A DNA stretch of 39,331 nucleotides from NCBI GenBank assembly GCA_027351005.1, contig DAIEJF010000061.1:1-39331 (forward strand), given 5' to 3'. Shown here piece by piece: positions 1 to 7,654 of the stretch. Under the pieces are notes generated by a model. That model ran no database searches. It saw nothing but the letters and a program-made list of their open reading frames with translations, and was not told the DNA's origin. The position numbers were made by a program, and so were the translations under genes. Numbering within the stretch: position 1 is the stretch's first letter; the number at the start of each line of letters is the position of its first letter. The stretch is from Paracoccaceae bacterium. GTDB taxonomy: Bacteria > Pseudomonadota > Alphaproteobacteria > Rhodobacterales > Rhodobacteraceae.

Positions 1-1
1 C

Positions 2-655
2 CGGCTGACCCATGTGGCCGACTTGCCCAACCCCGAGGATCTGGTGCGCCGCCTGCAATCGGCGCCTCCCCCGCCCCCCGGCCCCGGCGGGGGCGCCCCG
101 ATGGGCGGCGGTCCGGGCCCCGGCGCGCTGACCCAGGCGCAGGGCCGGATGCAGGCGCCGCGGATGGTGCAGCCCTCGGGGGCCGCCACCGCGCTGGCCG
201 AGGCGCCGGAAACGGCGCTGGCCCGCTTTGCGCGCTTCGAACAGGTGGTGGAACTGATCCGCGCCAACCGGGACGTGAAGCTGCTGATCGAGGTGGAAAC
301 CGGCCTGCGGCTGGTTCATTACGCCCCCGGCCGGATCGAGTTCGAGCCCGCCCCGCTGGCACCACCCGATCTTGCCGCCCGTCTTGCCCAGCGCCTACAG
401 GCCTGGACCGGGGCGCGCTGGGGTGTGTCGATCGTGGCGGCTGGCGGTGCCCCCACCATCGCCGAAGTGCGCGACGGCGAGCGGCTGGCCGCGATCGCTG
501 CGGCGCGGGACAACCCGCTGGTGCAGGCGGTGCTGGCCGCCTTTCCGCGCGCACAGATCACCGATGTGCGCACCCCAGACGCCCTTGCCCGCGAGGCCGC
601 CGCCGTTGCGCTGCCCGAGGTCGAGGACGAATGGGACCCGTTCGAAGACAGTTGA
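2..655 (+). CDS. dnaX: DNA polymerase III subunit gamma/tau, C-terminal part (5' end outside window)
   Basis: This is the 3' end of the clamp-loader ATPase gene. The frame is open to the left edge, so the GTG at 14 is an internal codon and not a start. The visible part has a Pro/Gly-rich linker (about residues 20-45) followed by an alpha/beta domain containing a VELIRANRDVKLL stretch, like the tau C-terminal domains of alphaproteobacterial DnaX, and an acidic end (EDEWDPFEDS). The tau tail links the clamp loader to polymerase alpha and DnaB helicase. The ATPase domain is not in the window. Identification rests on the tau-like tail and on the widespread dnaX-ybaB-recR gene order, which follows directly here. 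ybaB begins 11 nt after the stop, so the three genes are probably one operon. Confidence 0.85.
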   Translation, partial: RLTHVADLPNPEDLVRRLQSAPPPPPGPGGGAPMGGGPGPGALTQAQGRMQAPRMVQPSGAATALAEAPETALARFARFEQVVELIRANRDVKLLIEVETGLRLVHYAPGRIEFEPAPLAPPDLAARLAQRLQAWTGARWGVSIVAAGGAPTIAEVRDGERLAAIAAARDNPLVQAVLAAFPRAQITDVRTPDALAREAAAVALPEVEDEWDPFEDS

Positions 656-666
656 GAGGGCAGGAC

Positions 667-1011
667 ATGCTGAAGGGTTTGGGCGGCTTGGGCGACATGG
701 CCCGGATGATGAAGGCCGCGCAGGAGATGCAGGGCAAGATGGAGACGCTGGCCGCCGAGATGGAACGCGTCACCGTCACCGGTGAAGCGGGCGCGGGGTT
801 GGTGCGCGCCACCGCGACGGCCAAGGGGGAACTGACGGGGCTCAGCATCGACCCCGCGATCCTCGTTCCGTCGGAAAAGGAAGTTGTCGAAGACCTGATC
901 CTGGCCGCGATCAAGGATACGCTGGCGCGCGCCCAGTCCCGCTATGCGCAGGAGATGCAGCGCATCACCGCCGAGCTTGGCCTGCCGCCAGACATGAAGC
1001 TGCCGTTCTAG
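667..1011 (+). CDS. ybaB: YbaB/EbfC family nucleoid-associated protein
   Basis: A small DNA-binding protein of 114 aa, the usual family length (about 105-115). It begins MLKGLGGLGDMARMMKAAQ, followed by the typical Met/Gln/Lys-rich N-terminal helix (EMQGKMETLAAEME) and the central beta-sheet segment (GLVRATATAKGELTGLSIDP). Family members form homodimers that bind DNA, and the gene sits between dnaX and recR in many bacteria. I chose the ATG at 667 because the family starts there and a purine-rich GAGAGGGCAGG lies just upstream. The frame is open to 631, but that stretch overlaps the dnaX end and does not look like the family. recR starts 3 nt after the stop, so the two are almost certainly cotranscribed. 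Confidence 0.93.
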   Translation: MLKGLGGLGDMARMMKAAQEMQGKMETLAAEMERVTVTGEAGAGLVRATATAKGELTGLSIDPAILVPSEKEVVEDLILAAIKDTLARAQSRYAQEMQRITAELGLPPDMKLPF

Positions 1012-1014
1012 CCG

Positions 1015-1614
1015 ATGTCCGACGCCCCGCCCGAGATCGACGCCCTGATCGAGATGCTGGCCCGCCTGCCGGGGCTTGGCCCGCGCTCGGCCCGGCGTGC
1101 CGTGCTGCACCTGATCAAGAAGCGCGCCGTGCTGATGGCGCCACTGGCCGAGGCGATGGCCACCGTGGCCCGCTCGGCGCGCGAATGCGTCAACTGCGGT
1201 AACATCTCGACCGCAAGCCTCTGCCCGATCTGCAGCGCCGAGAAGCGCGCGACAGGCGAGATCTGCGTGGTCGAGGACGTCGCGGATCTGTGGGCGATGG
1301 AGCGCGCGGGCAGCTTCCGGGGGCGGTATCACGTTCTGGGCGGAACGCTCTCGGCGCTGGACGCCGTGGGCCCGGAGGAATTGCGCATCCCCCGGCTGGT
1401 CGACCGCATCCCGGCCGAACATGTGACCGAGGTGATCCTGGCCCTGAACGCCACGGTCGATGGGCAGACCACCGCGCATTACATCGCCGAGGCGCTGGAA
1501 GGCACCGGCGTCACCGTCACCAGCCTGGCACAGGGGGTGCCGATCGGGGGCGAGCTGGACTATCTGGACGACGGCACGATCAGCGCGGCGCTGCGCGCGC
1601 GCAAGCGGTTCTGA
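1015..1614 (+). CDS. recR: Recombination mediator protein RecR
   Basis: RecR works with RecF and RecO to load RecA onto gapped, SSB-coated DNA. The 199 aa match the normal length (about 198-201). Visible parts in order are the N-terminal helix-hairpin-helix ([13 protein letters not shown], residues 18-30), a C4 zinc finger with Cys58, Cys61, Cys70 and Cys73, a Toprim domain beginning [14 protein letters not shown] with its acidic residues, and the C-terminal segment [16 protein letters not shown]. All key residues are intact. It is the third gene of the dnaX-ybaB-recR run, starting 3 nt after ybaB. Its stop faces the 3' end of the convergent trcR gene. Confidence 0.97.
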   Translation: MSDAPPEIDALIEMLARLPGLGPRSARRAVLHLIKKRAVLMAPLAEAMATVARSARECVNCGNISTASLCPICSAEKRATGEICVVEDVADLWAMERAGSFRGRYHVLGGTLSALDAVGPEELRIPRLVDRIPAEHVTEVILALNATVDGQTTAHYIAEALEGTGVTVTSLAQGVPIGGELDYLDDGTISAALRARKRF

Positions 1615-1678
1615 CCGCGCGGTTCGCGCCCCGAGGAGCTGGGACGAACCTTCCGAAACGTTTCACGCGGGCCAGACG

Positions 1679-1704
1679 AAAAGGCCCCGGCTTTCGCCAG
1701 GGCC
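1679..1704 (-). terminator. Intrinsic terminator of trcR
   Basis: Read on the minus strand, a 9-bp G/C stem with one mismatch and a 4-nt GAAA loop (1683-1704) is followed by TTTT (1682-1679). It lies 25 nt past the trcR stop. On the plus strand the hairpin has no T-run, so it mainly serves trcR, though it could also impede recR readthrough. Confidence 0.7.
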
Positions 1705-1728
1705 CCGCATCCGTTGCGCCCGCGGCGC

Positions 1729-2469
1729 TCAGTCCTCGTCGTCCTCGTCGTCGTCGCCATGCGGCAGGTTGAAGAAGCTGTCCGCATCCGAATAGTCCTG
1801 CGGCCGCTCTTCCTTCTCGCCCAGCGTGAAGTTCTCCAGCCCGGCGATGGCCGAGGGGATCTTCGGCTCGGGCGCCATGCTCAGCGATTGTTCGGTCGAC
1901 ACCAGCTTGCGCCGTTCGTCGTCGGTCATCACCGTGCCTTCGGCGGCCTTGCGGCGGGCGGCCTGCTGCACCGCCATGTCCAGTTCCGACTGGCGGCAAA
2001 GCCCCAGCGCCACCGGGTCGATGGGCTGGATGTTGGCGATGTTCCAGTGGGTACGCTCACGGATCGACTGGATCGTGGGCTTCGTGGTGCCCACCAGCTT
2101 GCCCACCTGCCCGTCCGACAGTTCGGGGTGGAACTTCACCAGCCACAGGATCGCGGCCGGGCGGTCCTGGCGCTTCGACAGCGGGGTGTAGCGCGGGCCG
2201 CGGCGCTTTTCCTCGCCCACGGCGGCGGCGTTGAACTTCAGCTTCAGCCGGTAGGCCGGGTCTTTCTGGCCACGCTCGATCTCGACCGGATCAAGCTGGT
2301 TGTTGGCGATCGGGTCGAACCCCTTCACGCCCGCCGCCACGTCGCCATCGGCGATTCCCTGCACCTCAAGCTCGTGCATGCCGCAGAAGGCCGCAATCTG
2401 GGAAAAGCTGAGCGTCGTGTTGTCCACCAGCCAGACGGCCGTGGCCTTGGCCATGAGAGGCTTGTCCAT
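1729..2469 (-). CDS. trcR: DUF1013 family cell-cycle transcription regulator (TrcR-like)
   Basis: The protein is 246 aa and starts MDKPLMAKATAVWLVDNTTL, which is characteristic of the alphaproteobacterial DUF1013 family. The studied member is Caulobacter TrcR, described as tracking with RNA polymerase and affecting cell-cycle promoters. Two helix-turn-helix-like stretches are visible: LSFSQIAAFCGMHELEVQGI near the N-terminus and LSDGQVGKLVGTTKPTIQSI in the middle. The C-terminus is an acidic tail (GDDDEDDED). The ATG at 2469 was chosen because AAAGGAG lies 9 nt upstream and the conserved N-terminus begins there; the longer open frame is low-complexity. It is monocistronic, convergent with recR and divergent from the RNase T2 gene. 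The family call is firm, while function in this organism is inferred from the Caulobacter homologue. Confidence 0.88.
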   Translation of the reverse strand: MDKPLMAKATAVWLVDNTTLSFSQIAAFCGMHELEVQGIADGDVAAGVKGFDPIANNQLDPVEIERGQKDPAYRLKLKFNAAAVGEEKRRGPRYTPLSKRQDRPAAILWLVKFHPELSDGQVGKLVGTTKPTIQSIRERTHWNIANIQPIDPVALGLCRQSELDMAVQQAARRKAAEGTVMTDDERRKLVSTEQSLSMAPEPKIPSAIAGLENFTLGEKEERPQDYSDADSFFNLPHGDDDEDDED

Positions 2470-2593
2470 CGAAGGCACTCCTTTACAAATCTCTCCCGGG
2501 CCGGGAAAACGGCTGCGGCCGGGGCCACGCTTCCACGTTTTCGGGAAATTCGCCCCGTTGTATACCTGCGACGAGGGCCGGAGGAAAGAGAAA

Positions 2594-3235
2594 ATGCGGG
2601 CGATTGCGGCGCTGTTGACGGGGCTGTGGGCGGTCCTGGCCGTGCCTGCGCAGGGCACCGAGGTGGCCGGGCGGTTCGATTACTACGTTCTGTCGCTGTC
2701 ATGGTCGTCGAACTGGTGCCGCCTGACGGGCGATGCGCAACATGCCGCCGAATGTGCCGCAGGGCGTCACCGGCCCTTCGTGCTGCACGGGCTCTGGCCG
2801 GAATCGGACACGAGCTACCCGGCAGATTGCCGCACCACCGCCGCCGACCCGTCGAAGGCCGAAACGGCGGCGATGGCCGATGTCATGGGCAGCGCAGGGC
2901 TGGCTTGGCACGAATGGCAGAAGCACGGCCGCTGTTCGGGCCTGTCGTCGGGCGATTACTTCGCGCTGGCCCGCAAGGCGTTCACCGCGATCAGCCTGCC
3001 CACCGTGCTGCAGCAGTTGAACCATGACGTGCGGGTCAAGCCCTCGGTCGTGGCTGATGCCATCCTGTCTGCCAACCCGCAGCTTTCGCCCGCGGATCTG
3101 ATCGTCACCTGTGACCAGGGCGCCATCCAGGAGGTGCGGATCTGCCTGACGAAGGACCTGAGCCCCCGCCCCTGCAGCCCGCATGTGGGCCTGACCTGCA
3201 CCCTGCCCGCAGCCCAACTGGACGCGGTGCGCTGA
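2594..3235 (+). CDS. Secreted or periplasmic ribonuclease T2 family protein
   Basis: An RNase T2 (RNase I-like) endoribonuclease that cleaves RNA through 2',3'-cyclic phosphate intermediates. It is 213 aa with a short signal peptide (MRAIAALLTGLWAVLAVPAQG, cleavage probably near residue 20). Both catalytic motifs are present: CAS1 as FVLHGLWPE with His65, and CAS2 as HEWQKHGRCSG with Glu107, Lys110 and His111. Several cysteines (42, 54, 79, 114 and C-terminal pairs) could form the disulfides usual for this fold, which suits export. The ATG at 2594 has GGAGGAAAGAG directly upstream; the longer frame runs back through trcR. A role in scavenging or degrading RNA outside the cytoplasm is inferred from the family. 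Confidence 0.93.
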   Translation: MRAIAALLTGLWAVLAVPAQGTEVAGRFDYYVLSLSWSSNWCRLTGDAQHAAECAAGRHRPFVLHGLWPESDTSYPADCRTTAADPSKAETAAMADVMGSAGLAWHEWQKHGRCSGLSSGDYFALARKAFTAISLPTVLQQLNHDVRVKPSVVADAILSANPQLSPADLIVTCDQGAIQEVRICLTKDLSPRPCSPHVGLTCTLPAAQLDAVR

Positions 3236-3260
3236 CGACGGCCACCGCGGGCTCGACCGC

Positions 3261-4253
3261 CTAACCGGCCACCTTCAGCACGATCTTGCCGATATGCCCC
3301 GAGCTTTCCAGCCGGGCATGGGCCGCGGCGGCCTCGGCCAGCGGAAATTCCGAATCGATGACCGGCGCCACCTTGCCCGCGGCCAGAAGCGGCCAGACAT
3401 GGGCCTCCAGCCCCTCGGCGATGCGCGCCTTGGCCAGTTCGGATTGCGGGCGCAGCGTCGATCCGGTGATCGTCAGCCGCCGCATCATCACCTCGGCGAA
3501 GTTCAGCTCGACCTTCGGCCCCTGCAGGAAGGCGATCTGCACCAGCCGCCCGTCATCGGCCAGCGCGCGCACGTTGCGTGGCAGATAGTCGCCCCCAACC
3601 ATGTCGAGGATCAGGTTCGCCCCGCCTTCGGCCTTCAGCACGGCCACGAAATCCTCGGCCCGGTAGTCGATCGCCCGATCGGCACCGAGGGCCGCGCAGG
3701 CGGCGCATTTCTCGGGCGAACCGGCCGTTGCAAAGACGCGCGCGCCAAAGGCATGGGCCAACTGGATCGCCGTGGTCCCGATGCCCGACGAGCCGCCATG
3801 CACCAGGAACCGTTCGCCCGCCCTGAGCCCGCCGCGCTGGAACACGTTGGTCCAGACGGTAAAGAAGGTTTCCGGCAGGCAGGCGGCCTCGCGCAGGCCC
3901 ATGCCGGCGGGAATGGGCAGCGCGTGGACCGCGGGTGTGGCGACGTATTCGGCATAGCCGCCACCCGGCAGCAGGGCACAGACTTTGTCGCCGATCCGCC
4001 AGCGGTCCACCCCCGGGCCAACCGCAACCACCGTGCCCGCGGCCTCGAGCCCCGGCAGCGGCGAGGCGCCGGGGGGCGGGGCGTAATTGCCTGCGCGTTG
4101 CAACGCGTCGGGGCGGTTCACCCCCGCATAGGCGACCGCGATCACGATCTGCCCCGTGCCGGGCACCGGCACCGGCCGGGTGCAGGGCTCCAGCACCTCG
4201 GGGCCGCCGGGGCGGGTGATCTCTACCGCCGTCATCGTGCTGCCAAGCTTCAT
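3261..4253 (-). CDS. NAD(P)H quinone oxidoreductase, zinc-independent MDR family (PIG3-like)
   Basis: A 330-aa medium-chain dehydrogenase/reductase without the catalytic zinc ligands, closest in appearance to the PIG3/QOR group that reduces quinones with NADPH. The N-terminal GroES-like domain includes AGVNRPDALQRAGNY and PGLEAAGTVVAVGPGVD. The Rossmann domain has the nucleotide-binding loop VHGGSSGIGTTAIQLA. The C-terminus GHIGKIVLKV is typical. The start at 4253 overlaps the COQ9 stop as ATGA, indicating translational coupling; an internal Met (MTAVEI) six codons later is an alternative. Pairing with a ubiquinone-biosynthesis gene makes a quinone-related role attractive, but the exact substrate cannot be read from sequence. 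Confidence 0.88.
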   Translation of the reverse strand: MKLGSTMTAVEITRPGGPEVLEPCTRPVPVPGTGQIVIAVAYAGVNRPDALQRAGNYAPPPGASPLPGLEAAGTVVAVGPGVDRWRIGDKVCALLPGGGYAEYVATPAVHALPIPAGMGLREAACLPETFFTVWTNVFQRGGLRAGERFLVHGGSSGIGTTAIQLAHAFGARVFATAGSPEKCAACAALGADRAIDYRAEDFVAVLKAEGGANLILDMVGGDYLPRNVRALADDGRLVQIAFLQGPKVELNFAEVMMRRLTITGSTLRPQSELAKARIAEGLEAHVWPLLAAGKVAPVIDSEFPLAEAAAAHARLESSGHIGKIVLKVAG

Positions 4254-4945
4254 GCCTTGCCTCCGCGGTCCACGACGCCGGGCATCCCCTCCGGCAGGGG
4301 GCGCGGGGCGCGCACCTTCCCCGCAAGCCACATCGGCCCCGCAAACAGGCGCGACAGCACCGGGCTTTCCTTCACCTTCGCCTTCGCGGTCTCGATCCGC
4401 ATCACATCCTCGATCCGCCGGTCGAGGAAGGCCCAGGTCGCCTCGGCCCCCGGCGTCTCGTCGCCCAGCCAGAACAGAACCGTTGCCGCGTAGACACCCG
4501 AAAGGGTGGCCCGCTTGCTGTACCAGTTGATATCCTCGGACGTGTCGCCCAGCGTGCGCCAGATCTGGTCGGCGGTGCCCCAGACCAGCTTTGCCCCCTC
4601 TGCCGCGTGCTGCGGCAGGGCAAAAAGCGTGGTCCCCCGGCGCACCGCCTCACGGTCCGCCAATTCCAGCCGCCAGCGCACCGCCGCCGTCACCCGCTCA
4701 CGGAAGCGCAGCGCGCCAAGGTCGGCTGCGCGCAGCCGCGCCACCATCGCCGCATCGCCCGCCCGGTGATAGGCCACCGCCAGATCCACCGCCCCGCGCG
4801 GAAACATCGCGCGCGCCAGCGTCGGGGCCACATCGGCATCGCGGCACGCCGCCTGGAAGCTGGCTTCCGTCCAGCCGTCGAAGGCCACATGCATCAGCGC
4901 AGCCTCAAGCAGCCGGTCTCGCATCGCGTCCTGGGTATCGCTCAT
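4250..4945 (-). CDS. COQ9 family ubiquinone biosynthesis protein
   Basis: A 231-aa member of the COQ9 family. In mitochondria COQ9 is a lipid-binding protein with a TetR-like fold that presents ubiquinone intermediates to the COQ7 hydroxylase. The TetR-like N-terminal helices (RDRLLEAALMHVAFDGWTE, then AACRDADV) and the conserved C-terminal segment with TSEDINWYSKRATLSGVY and LFWLGD are visible. The ATG at 4945 is preceded by CAAGGAGGC, a strong ribosome binding site, whereas the longer open frame has no family similarity. The gene overlaps the downstream quinone oxidoreductase by 4 nt and is divergent from rpsU. The family assignment is confident; the biochemical role in this bacterium is by homology. 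Confidence 0.9.
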   Translation of the reverse strand: MSDTQDAMRDRLLEAALMHVAFDGWTEASFQAACRDADVAPTLARAMFPRGAVDLAVAYHRAGDAAMVARLRAADLGALRFRERVTAAVRWRLELADREAVRRGTTLFALPQHAAEGAKLVWGTADQIWRTLGDTSEDINWYSKRATLSGVYAATVLFWLGDETPGAEATWAFLDRRIEDVMRIETAKAKVKESPVLSRLFAGPMWLAGKVRAPRPLPEGMPGVVDRGGKA

Positions 4946-4990
4946 CGCTGCCTCCTTGGTCTGGGTCCGATGTAGCGCACCGGGCGCGGG

Positions 4991-5019
4991 TAGACAAACC
5001 CGCCCCCCTTTGCTATAGG
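4991..5019 (+). promoter_or_regulatory. Predicted sigma-70 promoter of rpsU
   Basis: TAGACA (4991-4996) and TATAGG (5014-5019) are separated by exactly 17 nt. This predicts a transcript start near 5026 and a leader of about 48 nt before the rpsU ATG at 5074. It was read by eye against the consensus only. Confidence 0.5.
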
Positions 5020-5073
5020 CGCCCAGCCTGCACATATCGTGCAACTCTAGCTTAGGAAGGTGGTGACAACCAC

Positions 5074-5280
5074 ATGCAGGTCAGCGTTCGTGATAACAAC
5101 GTCGATCAGGCCCTTCGGGCTCTGAAGAAGAAGCTCCAGCGCGAAGGCGTGTTCCGCGAAATGAAGCTCAAGCAACATTTCGAGAAGCCGTCGGTCAAGA
5201 AGGCGCGGGAACAAGCCGAAGCGATCCGCCGTGCGCGCAAGCTCGCGCGCAAGAAGGCGCAGCGCGAAGGCGCTCTTTAA
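5074..5280 (+). CDS. rpsU: 30S ribosomal protein S21
   Basis: A 68-aa basic protein starting [20 protein letters not shown] and ending with the Arg/Lys-rich helix [19 protein letters not shown]. It is a small-subunit protein bound near the anti-Shine-Dalgarno end of 16S rRNA and involved in initiation. Length and sequence match alphaproteobacterial S21 throughout. The ATG at 5074 is preceded by GGAAGGTGG. It is a single-gene unit bounded by a good promoter upstream and an intrinsic terminator downstream. Confidence 0.97.
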   Translation: MQVSVRDNNVDQALRALKKKLQREGVFREMKLKQHFEKPSVKKAREQAEAIRRARKLARKKAQREGAL

Positions 5281-5321
5281 GGCGTTGAACACGCTGGGCG
5301 GGGCAACCCGCCACCGGACGA

Positions 5322-5350
5322 CCCCCGAGGCAGCGCCTGCGGGGGTTTTT
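5322..5350 (+). terminator. Intrinsic terminator of rpsU
   Basis: A stem of CCCCCG-AGGC pairing with GCCTGCGGGGG (one bulged base), with a 3-nt AGC loop, is immediately followed by TTTTT (5346-5350). It lies 41 nt after the rpsU stop and before the convergent OsmC gene. Confidence 0.85.
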
Positions 5351-5385
5351 CGTTGCCGCGCGGCGACAGCGCCGCCCCGGCAGTC

Positions 5386-5808
5386 TCAGGCCGAGGTGTC
5401 GATCACTTCGAAGTCATGCGTCACCAGCGCCGCCTTCGCCATCATGATCGAGGCCGAGCAGTACTTTTCGGCCGAAAGCTGCACCGCGCGCTCGACCTTC
5501 GCCGCCGACAGACCGCGACCGCTGACGATGAAATGCAGGTGGATCTTCGTGAAGACCTTCGGGTCTTCCGGCGCGCGTTCCGCCGTGACGCGGCATTCGC
5601 AATCCTCGACTGGCTCGCGCCCGCGCTGCAGGATCATCACCACGTCGATCGACGAACAGCCGCCCGTGCCGATCAGCAGAAGTTCCATCGGCGACGGCCC
5701 CGGCGTCGCTCCGCCCGGCTCGGTCGCACTGCCCAGCACGATGGAATGGCCCGAGCCCGAGGTGCCCACGAAGGTCCGCCCTTCGACCCACTTGATCCGC
5801 GCGTCCAC
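5386..5808 (-). CDS. OsmC/Ohr family protein (YhfA-like)
   Basis: A 140-aa OsmC-fold protein. This family includes thiol-dependent peroxidases. The two redox cysteines are at Cys51 (GTGGCSSID) and Cys117 (EKYCSAS), with the preceding PSPMELLLIG segment. The pattern resembles the YhfA subgroup more than Ohr or OsmC proper. I chose the GTG at 5808 (GTGGACGCGCGG) because a GGAG lies 9 nt upstream and the protein then has the family's length; the longer frame upstream is low-complexity and runs into the Lrp gene. It is downstream of the Lrp/AsnC gene on the same strand with 68 nt between, and convergent with rpsU. Confidence 0.87.
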   Translation of the reverse strand: MDARIKWVEGRTFVGTSGSGHSIVLGSATEPGGATPGPSPMELLLIGTGGCSSIDVVMILQRGREPVEDCECRVTAERAPEDPKVFTKIHLHFIVSGRGLSAAKVERAVQLSAEKYCSASIMMAKAALVTHDFEVIDTSA

Positions 5809-5876
5809 GATCCGTCTCCTGTCAGGTTGCGGCGCGGACCATGCCCCCCGGGCGGGGAAAGGGCAAGGCCCGGGCC

Positions 5877-6335
5877 TCAGACCGGAATCGCCGTGGTGCG
5901 AAAGACCGTGCGCAGCGCGAACGAGGAATGCATCTGCGCCACCCCCGGCAGCCGTGCCAGATGCTGGCGGTGGATGCGGGCGAAATCCTCGGTGTCCTGC
6001 GCCACCACCTTCAGCAGATAATCCGCGGTGCCCGCCATCAGGTGGCATTCCAGCACGTCGGGGATGCGCTTCACCCCCTTCTCGAATGCCTCGAGCAGTT
6101 CGTCCGCCTGCCCCTGCAAGGTGATTTCCACGAAGACCGTGGTGGGCCGCCCCATCCGCCGTTCATCGAGCAGCGCCACATAATCGCGGATGAACCCCTC
6201 GGCCTCCAGCCGCTGCACCCGCCGGTGACAGGCCGAAGGCGACAGGTTCACCCGTTCGGCCAGTTCGGCATTCGTCATCCGCCCGGTCTTCTGCAGCGCC
6301 CCAAGGATCCGGCGGTCTGTCGCGTCAATGTCCAT
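5877..6335 (-). CDS. Lrp/AsnC family transcriptional regulator, probable regulator of ald
   Basis: A 152-aa feast/famine regulator. The N-terminal helix-turn-helix is visible (MTNAELAERVNLSPSACHRR), followed by the linker QRLEAEGFIRDYVA and the C-terminal ligand-sensing RAM/ACT-like domain (FVEITLQGQ, MAGTADYLLKVVAQD). It is divergently arranged with alanine dehydrogenase across about 140 bp. In several bacteria an AsnC-type regulator of this kind (AldR) controls ald in response to alanine, so that role is inferred from position. The ATG at 6335 gives the family N-terminus MDIDATDRRIL but has only a weak ribosome binding site; the frame is open to a TTG at 6377, which is less likely. Confidence 0.9.
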   Translation of the reverse strand: MDIDATDRRILGALQKTGRMTNAELAERVNLSPSACHRRVQRLEAEGFIRDYVALLDERRMGRPTTVFVEITLQGQADELLEAFEKGVKRIPDVLECHLMAGTADYLLKVVAQDTEDFARIHRQHLARLPGVAQMHSSFALRTVFRTTAIPV

Positions 6336-6373
6336 TTCGGCGCACGTTTCTTCGAATGAATTGAGCCATGGTC

Positions 6374-6456
6374 GCAATTTCTACCGAAAATCGGGCCAGA
6401 CACCACCCATCTTTTCAAAGCAATTGCGCGCCCTGAGGCTCACACTGGCCGCAATT
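6374..6456. promoter_or_regulatory. Candidate Lrp/AsnC operator region between the regulator gene and ald
   Basis: The 141-bp divergent spacer contains GCAATT three times, at 6374-6379, 6420-6425 (inside the palindrome GCAATTGC, 6420-6427) and 6451-6456. It is markedly more A/T-rich than its surroundings. The spacings are 46 and 31 bp. Lrp-family proteins bind as multimers to spaced A/T-rich sites, so this is a plausible binding region, but the motif is short and untested. Confidence 0.35.
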
Positions 6457-6476
6457 CATGAATGGGAGGAGATGCC

Positions 6477-7595
6477 ATGAAGATCGGTTGCCCCAAAGAG
6501 ATCAAGCCGCAGGAGTTTCGCGTGGGCATGACCCCGCACGCAGCCCGCGAGGCGGTGGCGCATGGTCATGACGTGCTGATCGAAACCAACGCGGGCGTCG
6601 GCGCGGGCTTTGCCGATGCCGACTACATCGCCGCCGGGGCCCGGATCATCCCGACTGCCGAAGAGATCTTCGCCGCCGCCGAGATGATCGTGAAGGTCAA
6701 GGAACCGCAGGCGGCCGAACGCAAGCGCCTGCGCGAGGGTCAGGTGCTGTTCACCTATCTGCACCTTGCCCCCGATCCGGACCAGACGCGCGACCTGCTC
6801 GCCTCTGGCGCCACCTGCATCGCCTATGAAACCGTGACGGATCGCATGGGCGGCCTTCCGCTTCTGGCGCCGATGTCCGAGGTGGCGGGCAAGCTTGCGC
6901 CGCAGGTCGGCGCCTGGACGCTGCAGAAGGCCAACGGCGGGCGCGGCGTCCTGCTGGGCGGGGTGCCGGGCGTGGCGCCGGCGAAGGTTGTGGTGATCGG
7001 CGGCGGCGTGGTGGGCACGCATGCGGCCAAGGTGGCGGCGGGCATGGGCGCGGATGTGACGGTGCTTGACCGGTCGATCCCGCGCCTGCGCTATCTGGAT
7101 GACGTGTTCGGCCGCGACTTCAAGACGGTCTACGCCAGCGCCGGGAACACCGCCGAACTGGTGGCCGACGCCGACATGGTGATCGGGGCGGTCCTGATCC
7201 CCGGCGCCGCCGCGCCGAAACTGGTCACCCGCGCGCAGCTTTCGACGATGAAGCCGGGCGCGGCCATCGTCGATGTGGCGATCGACCAGGGCGGCTGCTT
7301 CGAGACCAGCCGTGCAACCACCCATCAGGACCCGATCTACGAGATCGACGGCATCCTGCATTACTGCGTGGCGAACATGCCGGGCGCGGTGGCGCGCACC
7401 TCGACCCTGGCGCTTGGCAACGCGACGATGCCCTTCATGCTGGCACTGGCCGACAAGGGCTGGCGCAAGGCCTGCGCCGAGGACCCGCATCTGCTGAACG
7501 GGCTGAACGTGCACGCGGGCAAGCTGACCTATGGCGCCGTGGGCGTGGCCCTGAACCTGCCGGTGATCGAGGCGAAGGCCGCGCTGGCCGCCTGA
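6477..7595 (+). CDS. ald: Alanine dehydrogenase
   Basis: An NAD-dependent enzyme interconverting L-alanine and pyruvate plus ammonia. It is 372 aa, the standard length. Conserved features are the N-terminal MKIGCPKEIK, the substrate-binding Lys75 (VKVKEP) and catalytic His96 (TYLHLA), the Rossmann loop VIGGGVVGTHAAKVA followed by VTVLD, and the active-site IDQGGCFETS. The ATG at 6477 follows GGGAGGAG at ideal spacing; five upstream codons in frame are rejected. It is divergent from an Lrp/AsnC gene that probably controls it. A GC-rich hairpin lies after the stop. Confidence 0.97.
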   Translation: MKIGCPKEIKPQEFRVGMTPHAAREAVAHGHDVLIETNAGVGAGFADADYIAAGARIIPTAEEIFAAAEMIVKVKEPQAAERKRLREGQVLFTYLHLAPDPDQTRDLLASGATCIAYETVTDRMGGLPLLAPMSEVAGKLAPQVGAWTLQKANGGRGVLLGGVPGVAPAKVVVIGGGVVGTHAAKVAAGMGADVTVLDRSIPRLRYLDDVFGRDFKTVYASAGNTAELVADADMVIGAVLIPGAAAPKLVTRAQLSTMKPGAAIVDVAIDQGGCFETSRATTHQDPIYEIDGILHYCVANMPGAVARTSTLALGNATMPFMLALADKGWRKACAEDPHLLNGLNVHAGKLTYGAVGVALNLPVIEAKAALAA

Positions 7596-7610
7596 GCGGC
7601 GCCCCCACCT

Positions 7611-7647
7611 GCAAAACAAGGCGGCCGCCCCCAACCGGGGCGGCCGC
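7611..7647 (-). terminator. Intrinsic terminator of mscL, possibly serving ald too
   Basis: A perfect 11-bp stem GCGGCCGCCCC/GGGGCGGCCGC with a 5-nt loop spans 7621-7647. On the minus strand it is followed by CTTGTTTTGC (7620-7611), a T-rich tail 8 nt past the mscL stop. On the plus strand there is no T-run, so ald may share it only as a hairpin. Confidence 0.75.
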
Positions 7648-7654
7648 TGTCGCT

